NCBI GenBank assembly: GCA_031548025.1
Contig: JAVBRM010000114.1
Coordinates: 33,774 to 97,773 of the forward strand
DNA: 64,000 nucleotides
Direction of reading: 5' to 3'
From: UBA5239 sp031548025
GTDB lineage: Bacteria > Verrucomicrobiota > Lentisphaeria > Victivallales > Victivallaceae
Position numbers and translations under genes: made by a program. The first letter of the stretch is position 1. Every line of letters starts with the position of its first letter. Shown here piece after piece: positions 59,433 through 64,000 of the stretch. The notes below the pieces were generated by a model. The model did no database searches and was not told where the DNA came from. It saw only the letters and a list, made by a program, of their open reading frames with translations.

Positions 59433-62105
59433 TCACTCGGAAGAACTTATTTTCAGTTTTATGGTTCCGTCGGCGGGGAAGGGGATGCGGAGGGCCTTGA
59501 CCGGATAGCCGTTCTGGGCGGTTTTCAGCGAATCGCTTAACGCTGCCTTGGTTGCGGTTTCGACGGTGATCTTGATTTTGCCGCATTCGGCGACGTTGTC
59601 TTTGAAGCTGATTTTGCTGAATTCGGCATCCAGCAGCGGCAGCGAGAACGTCGCGTCGCGCCAGGTGCAATCTTTCAGCGATACGGTCAACTCGATTTGG
59701 TTGCCGGCAATGGCGTATTCCCAGTTGATCTTTCCTTGGTTTTCCTTGAGATTGGCCGCGATACTGAATTTTTTGCCGGGCTCGAGCCAGGTCAGCTTGT
59801 TGCGTTCCTTGCCGCTGAATTTCAACTTGCCGGACGGATCGTAACCGTAGACTCCGCTCCAGGTGATGTCATTGAGGTCCTTGACCTGGTTTCTGGCGGA
59901 ATTGCGCATGGAGGCGATCACGCTGCCGGTGTCCTGGTTCCAGACGGTCAACAGGCCGCCGCTGGTGATGCCGGGAAGTGTCGCCTTTTCGGAATTGCCG
60001 ACCACGTCATAGAAAATGATGCTGTAGAGTTTACCGGTTTTCCAGGCGATCAGGCCGGGGAGTTCCCACAATCCGGATTTGGCGTCGCTGGGGATTTCCA
60101 CGATTTTGGCCTTGATCGGCAGTTTGTAGACGTCATAGATTTCCCGGGTCCAGTGACCGCCGAAAGAATCGGCTTTCATGTCGTTGATGCCGGTCTGGGT
60201 TTTGGCTTTCAGGAGCCGCATGGCCCATTCATCGTTATTGACCAGATGGGAAAAAGTGGACGCGCTTCCCAACCCTTTGTCCGGCATGCGGTTCATCATG
60301 AAACGTGTATAGCCCAGGTCGAAATCGGGACGGGCCATGTAGTCGGAGGGATAACTCGGACCGGCCAGGTTGGCGTCGGTACGGCAGTTCATGGCGTTGG
60401 GGGCCCAGATGTGACCATTGGGCTGGCGCAACCAGAAGAAACGTTTGAATGCCAGGTTCTTGGTGATGCCCTGACGGAATTTTTCCACCAGTTTCGGGTC
60501 GGCGTCTTTCATTTCTTTGTACTTGTAATAGGCGGCGGCGATGGAATAACCGTTCAGGTGGTCGTAATTGCCGTCCGGTCCGCATTCTTCCAGATAAAAA
60601 CCGGTCGGATGCTGGCCGAATTTGGAATGGGGGCCGAAAGTGTTGTCCAGATAGGCGTTGGCGTGGATTTCAAAGTAGCGCTTGAAACGCTCTTCGCCGG
60701 TACCGGCGTAGGTATTCAGAAACGCATTGATCATGTGCGACCACTGATTCGACTGATAAGCCATGAAGGTCGCGGCTTTGTCGCCGACCCGGAACAGACC
60801 TTCCTGCCAGAGTTCGCGGTACTCCGCCGGTAAATCATCCTTCAACCATTCGAAAGCTTTGGCCAGCGCTTCGTAGGTGAAGAATGCATGGGTTTGCGGG
60901 TAATTGCCGGTGCGGAAATCGCCCTCGCGGAGAATGTCGTCGCCGGAGAGAGCCGTGAAGTTGAAAAGCGCCGCAATAATAGCCCGGTTGATCAATTCTT
61001 TATTTTTGTAAGCCGGATTGGTTTTGGTGGGAGTTTCGATGGCCGAGGCCAGCGAGCCGGCCGAAAAAGTCGTGCCGCCAGAGCCGTAACGCAGCATATC
61101 CTGCCAGTTTTCCGCGGATTCCAACAATTTCTCGGAGGGATTTCCGCCGTAATATAAATTATTGGGGTCCAACACTTGGTTGGCCGCCGCCGAGGCCAGA
61201 GCCCCGAGCGGGCCGTATTTGCCGAAAGGCAAGGCTTCGAGCTGCGGATTTTCCAGATTTTCCGGAATATTTTTCATGAATTCCAACTTGAAATCGAAAT
61301 CGGATTTTTTGAATTTGACTGTCGCCTCGCGGACACGCTTCTGGAAGGGACCGGCGACATAAAGACCGGCGGCCTTGAAAATATTGCCGTTGAGTTTTTG
61401 AGCCGCTTCCGGGGTCGGGCACAGCAGACCGGGGAGGCCGTCAAAGGCGAGTGCTTTGTTGGTCATATTATCGAACTTGACCGCCAGAACCTTGCCGGGG
61501 AGGGCCGGGGTCACACTCAGCAGACGGTTGCCCTTCTGTTCGAATTTGGAAACTTCATTTTGCCCGTCGAACAACTGGAAACCGCCCTTGCCGTAGCCGA
61601 AACGCTCCGCGATAATCAGTTTGGAGTTTTCTGGTACATACAGATACATGGTGTTCGGGAAACCGGCGCCGAGCCCGAGCGCCATTTCTCCACGAATCCC
61701 CCAAGTGGGAGTTTCGCTGAATTCCACCTGATAGCGGTCGGCGGACAACCCGTTGGCGACCGAAAAACGCCAGACTCCGGCCATTTTGACCGGCAATTTT
61801 ATTTCATAGACCTGTTCCGGTTTTTCCTGCTGCCCCAGATCGACGAATTGAACCAGTCGGCCCTCTGGATCGAAAATCCGCAGCGAGCAGATATTGGCAA
61901 AGCCGCCGAGATCGGGCTTCAGGTCTGCCGTTCCTTTGGTTTTGCGGGTCAATTTGAAGGTGACTTCGCCTTGCGGATACTCGGCCAGGATGCCGAAGCC
62001 GCGGACATTGCCGCCCAGGGCGTGAATATTGACATTCAACTTCACCGGTTCGGCGGCGACTGTTATCATCATGTAGGAGAGAATTCCCAGAATAAATGTT
62101 TTCAT
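59433..62105 (-). CDS. Large secreted protein, probable polysaccharide lyase-like toroid
   Basis: 890 residues with a signal peptide (MKTFILGILSYMMITVAA). The N-terminal ~250 residues are beta-rich. Residues about 300-620 look like an alpha/alpha toroid (FFTYEALAKAFEWLKDDLPAEYRELW, FMAYQSNQWSHMINAFLNTYAGTGEERFKRYFEIHANAYL, FYLEECGPDGNYDHLNGYSIAAAYY). A beta-sandwich-like tail follows. The N-Q-W-S-H and D-H-L-N-G-Y segments resemble active-site stretches of toroid lyases, but I cannot name a family. It is the enzyme of the sixth regulator-pseudopilin cassette. Confidence 0.75.
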   Translation of the reverse strand: MKTFILGILSYMMITVAAEPVKLNVNIHALGGNVRGFGILAEYPQGEVTFKLTRKTKGTADLKPDLGGFANICSLRIFDPEGRLVQFVDLGQQEKPEQVYEIKLPVKMAGVWRFSVANGLSADRYQVEFSETPTWGIRGEMALGLGAGFPNTMYLYVPENSKLIIAERFGYGKGGFQLFDGQNEVSKFEQKGNRLLSVTPALPGKVLAVKFDNMTNKALAFDGLPGLLCPTPEAAQKLNGNIFKAAGLYVAGPFQKRVREATVKFKKSDFDFKLEFMKNIPENLENPQLEALPFGKYGPLGALASAAANQVLDPNNLYYGGNPSEKLLESAENWQDMLRYGSGGTTFSAGSLASAIETPTKTNPAYKNKELINRAIIAALFNFTALSGDDILREGDFRTGNYPQTHAFFTYEALAKAFEWLKDDLPAEYRELWQEGLFRVGDKAATFMAYQSNQWSHMINAFLNTYAGTGEERFKRYFEIHANAYLDNTFGPHSKFGQHPTGFYLEECGPDGNYDHLNGYSIAAAYYKYKEMKDADPKLVEKFRQGITKNLAFKRFFWLRQPNGHIWAPNAMNCRTDANLAGPSYPSDYMARPDFDLGYTRFMMNRMPDKGLGSASTFSHLVNNDEWAMRLLKAKTQTGINDMKADSFGGHWTREIYDVYKLPIKAKIVEIPSDAKSGLWELPGLIAWKTGKLYSIIFYDVVGNSEKATLPGITSGGLLTVWNQDTGSVIASMRNSARNQVKDLNDITWSGVYGYDPSGKLKFSGKERNKLTWLEPGKKFSIAANLKENQGKINWEYAIAGNQIELTVSLKDCTWRDATFSLPLLDAEFSKISFKDNVAECGKIKITVETATKAALSDSLKTAQNGYPVKALRIPFPADGTIKLKISSSE

Positions 62106-62134
62106 GTGATTCCTTAAAATATTAATGTTTTGTT

Positions 62135-62830
62135 TTAATTACGCCAAGTTTGTGGAAGCTTGAGCATTCCGAAGCTTGCATTTATTTTTGCTAACTCCCC
62201 TCGGGTTTTCGTCTCCACATGAGTATCCAGAAAGACATGGTTGGCTGAGGCTGTTTGGGCAAGAGGATTTTTGCCGCCGTGGAAGAATCCTATATTGGCC
62301 AGGTATTCATATTGCGCATTGGTGGTGCTGGGAGGCTTCGCCCCATTCTTGTCGCCGTGAGCTACCGCTTCGGTCGGCCGTTTGACGCTACTGCGCTTGA
62401 ATTGGGGTGTCAGCCAGGCACTACTTGATTTATCTCTGGCTAGATATGTATTCAGCCCATAATGCAAATTGTCGTAGTATGTATAGTTTGCCGGCGCGGA
62501 CGGGCAGTGAACCGAAAACGGCATGGTGGACTGGGCTACAGTCTTAGCCTCGGATGTGCGTCTGACCATGAGGATTTTATAACCGATGGCCCAGTTGTAG
62601 TGGCTGCCGCCGGGCGGATTTTCCCAATGATAATAAACCGGGAGAAAGTCATCCCATGTATCACAATAAAAATTTAAAATAGTTCCAAGAGTTTTAAGAT
62701 TGTTCTTGCAACTGATGTTTTTGGCTTTTTCCCTGGCGTTATTCAATGCCGGCAGCAGAAGACATGCCAGGATTGCGATAATCGCGATTACCACGAGGAG
62801 TTCAATGAGTGTAAAACTTTTCCTTTTCAA
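62135..62830 (-). CDS. Type II secretion pseudopilin-like protein (variant tail)
   Basis: 231 residues starting MKRKSFTLIELLVVIAIIAI, helix ending LLPALNNAREKAKNISC and NNLKTLGTILNFY. The C-terminal motif is modified: ANHVFLDTHVETKTRGEL has D-T-H where the family has D-G-H. It follows the GntR-LacI-type regulator by 16 bases and precedes the large secreted protein by 29. Confidence 0.93.
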   Translation of the reverse strand: MKRKSFTLIELLVVIAIIAILACLLLPALNNAREKAKNISCKNNLKTLGTILNFYCDTWDDFLPVYYHWENPPGGSHYNWAIGYKILMVRRTSEAKTVAQSTMPFSVHCPSAPANYTYYDNLHYGLNTYLARDKSSSAWLTPQFKRSSVKRPTEAVAHGDKNGAKPPSTTNAQYEYLANIGFFHGGKNPLAQTASANHVFLDTHVETKTRGELAKINASFGMLKLPQTWRN

Positions 62831-62846
62831 TTTTATATCCTCCTTA

Positions 62847-63866
62847 TTAACTGTAAGTTACCAGTTTGGGTTCAAATATTCGGATGTTGCGCTCGCCGTC
62901 GTAGCCGTCGATCCGTTTACACAACATCTCAACCGTTGCGTGTCCAATATCATAAAGCCTCAAATCCACCGTTGCCGGAGGCTCCGCCAGGCTTTGCTCC
63001 AAAGTGAAAGTTTCATTGTTGCAACCGATAATGGAAATATCTTTCCCCTGGACAATGCCTTTGCCCCAGAGCCAGTTGCTGACAAATACCGCTTCGGGAT
63101 CGGTGGGACAGAAAATACCGTCCGGGCGATCCTTTAAACTGATAAAACATTCAAGCTGTTCAAGCAGTTTACTCCGGCTTGAACCGGAAGGCGCATTCAT
63201 CTTCAAGGGCTTCATGCCAAGTTTTCCGGCATGGTGCATGAATGAATCGCATCTTTCTTTAAAAAGAATTGAAGCGTCATTACCGATATAAGCCGGATTT
63301 TTGCAGCCGCGTCCATGCAAGTATTCAGCCGCTATTTTGCTGACTTTTTTGGTGTCGTATGAAATATGATCATACGGAAAATCCGGGTTCACGACTCCCA
63401 TCGCCAATACTTTCAAAGTGTTATGCAGGGATTGCGGCATATCATAAAGGATTTTGGAAAACATGACAATGCCGTCGACTTTGCGGGCCAGATTTTCCAG
63501 GTACAGCGGTGATTTGCCGTACAAGTTCTCGGAAATCATGAAGTAGTTTCGCTCCCCGAGATATTTCTGGATAGCCCCCATGAACGGCGTATAAAACGCA
63601 ATTTCCGTGAAAAAGGGATTGGGATCATGGACGCACAGCGCGATGTTTTTCTGTTTGCGGACGTAAGTTCCTTTCCGGGGAATGCGGCTGACCACCTGTT
63701 GCTGTTCCAGAAAGCGGATCGCTTTGTCGGCGGTCATGAAGTTGATTTCATACTCCACCGCCAACTGCTTGACCCCAGGCAGGGCTCCGGTCAATTCACC
63801 GGACTCAATTCGTCTCAGCAATTGCCCTGCCACGTCTTTGTATTTGCATACCGCGCTTTCCGCCAT
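62847..63866 (-). CDS. GntR-type winged helix fused to LacI-type sensor (AraR-like regulator)
   Basis: 339 residues. Residues 1-70 are a GntR winged helix (YKDVAGQLLRRIESGEL, LPGVKQLAVEYEINFMTADKAIRFLEQQQVV, IPRKGTYV). From about 72 onward the protein has the LacI/periplasmic-binding-like sensor (NIALCVHDPNPFFTEIAFYTPFMGAIQKYL, VDGIVMFSKI, PDGIFCPTDPEAVFVSNWLWGKGI, DISIIGCNNE, VDLRLYDIGHATVEML). This is the AraR architecture of B. subtilis; the sugar ligand is unknown. It heads the cassette with a pseudopilin and a large secreted protein. Confidence 0.92.
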   Translation of the reverse strand: MAESAVCKYKDVAGQLLRRIESGELTGALPGVKQLAVEYEINFMTADKAIRFLEQQQVVSRIPRKGTYVRKQKNIALCVHDPNPFFTEIAFYTPFMGAIQKYLGERNYFMISENLYGKSPLYLENLARKVDGIVMFSKILYDMPQSLHNTLKVLAMGVVNPDFPYDHISYDTKKVSKIAAEYLHGRGCKNPAYIGNDASILFKERCDSFMHHAGKLGMKPLKMNAPSGSSRSKLLEQLECFISLKDRPDGIFCPTDPEAVFVSNWLWGKGIVQGKDISIIGCNNETFTLEQSLAEPPATVDLRLYDIGHATVEMLCKRIDGYDGERNIRIFEPKLVTYS

Positions 63867-63897
63867 TTACAACGTCCCTAATATAGTTGTCTTATTG

Positions 63898-63936
63898 ATA
63901 TAGCTATATTATATAGCAAGCCGTTATTTTTTGCAA
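63898..63936 (-). promoter_or_regulatory. Promoter and operator of the GntR-LacI regulator
   Basis: On the minus strand TTGCAA (63931-63936), 17-base spacer, TATAAT (63908-63913). The perfect palindrome ATATAGCTATAT (63898-63909) overlaps the downstream edge of the -10 element, a typical self-repression site. Confidence 0.72.
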
Positions 63937-64000
63937 TACCCTGCCGATAAAAAAAGAGAAAAATTTTTTTCGATAGGTATTGACAATTACCGGGTTGGGT

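Noticed and set aside
37371..63900. Shared GACAACT word in the promoters of both GntR regulators
   Set aside because: A 7-base match in AT-rich DNA is expected by chance and occupies different positions relative to the -10 elements.
1..64000. tRNA, rRNA or CRISPR arrays
   Set aside because: All larger intergenic gaps were read on both strands; no cloverleaf with a TTCGA-type arm, rRNA segment or regularly spaced repeat array was found.

Overview
The window looks like a chromosomal segment of a Lentisphaerota bacterium (Victivallis-like). The grounds are the many stand-alone type II secretion pseudopilin paralogues with a near-invariant FTLIELLVVIAIIAILAA start, the density of one-component sugar regulators (LacI, AraC, GntR, ROK-like, IclR), large secreted polysaccharide-active proteins, and a Gram-negative style dcw cell-division segment. 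This assignment is inferred from gene content; there is no rRNA in the window to settle it. No tRNA, CRISPR array, phage or transposase gene was seen.

Layout. 1-5.4 kb: LacI regulator plus a pseudopilin running off the left edge, then GNAT, a small membrane protein and tilS, with rdgB and a secreted protein on the other strand. 5.4-10.1 kb: AraC regulator divergent from a pseudopilin and a DUF4838-type secreted protein. 10.2-11.9 kb: an AT-rich AbiE-like toxin-antitoxin pair flanked by a short repeat. 12.0-22.3 kb: a five-gene polysaccharide operon (4Fe-4S oxidoreductase, DUF5696 protein, pseudopilin, GH-A type glycosidase, heparinase-like lyase) divergent from a LacI regulator. 22.3-29.0 kb: a pectate-lyase-like protein and a shortened dcw cluster (mraZ-rsmH-ftsL-ftsI-murC). 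29.1-31.8 kb: nagB, its LacI regulator with twin operators, and a sugar isomerase. 31.9-37.3 kb: GntR/solute-binding fusion regulator, pseudopilin, beta-helix protein. 37.5-44.4 kb: isomerase, membrane protein, ROK-like regulator, pseudopilin, LamG protein, CBM9/glycosidase protein. 44.5-53.7 kb: IclR, SDR and FAD oxidoreductase; methyltransferase; GH29 fucosidase; AraC divergent from a dehydrogenase/isomerase pair. 53.7-59.4 kb: housekeeping genes (acyltransferase, RRM protein, nitroreductase, homocysteine methyltransferase/MTHFR, DppA, lipoprotein). 59.4-63.9 kb: GntR-LacI chimeric regulator, pseudopilin, large secreted protein.

The unifying pattern is a cassette repeated six times: a dedicated regulator, one pseudopilin, and one or more very large secreted carbohydrate-active proteins. 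The regulator family differs between cassettes (LacI, AraC, LacI, GntR-SBP, ROK-like, GntR-LacI), but a pseudopilin is always next to or translationally coupled to the regulator or enzyme gene. None of the core type II secretion genes (gspD/E/F) is here. I infer locus-specific pseudopilins that accompany or present the co-encoded enzyme to a shared secretion machine. Intracellular enzymes (NagB, TIM-barrel isomerases, SDR/MDR dehydrogenases, a signal-less GH29 fucosidase) would process the imported sugars.

Several regulators have recognisable palindromic candidate operators at their own promoters, and the window carries several families of short palindromic repeats, one of which appears to supply the start codon of tilS.
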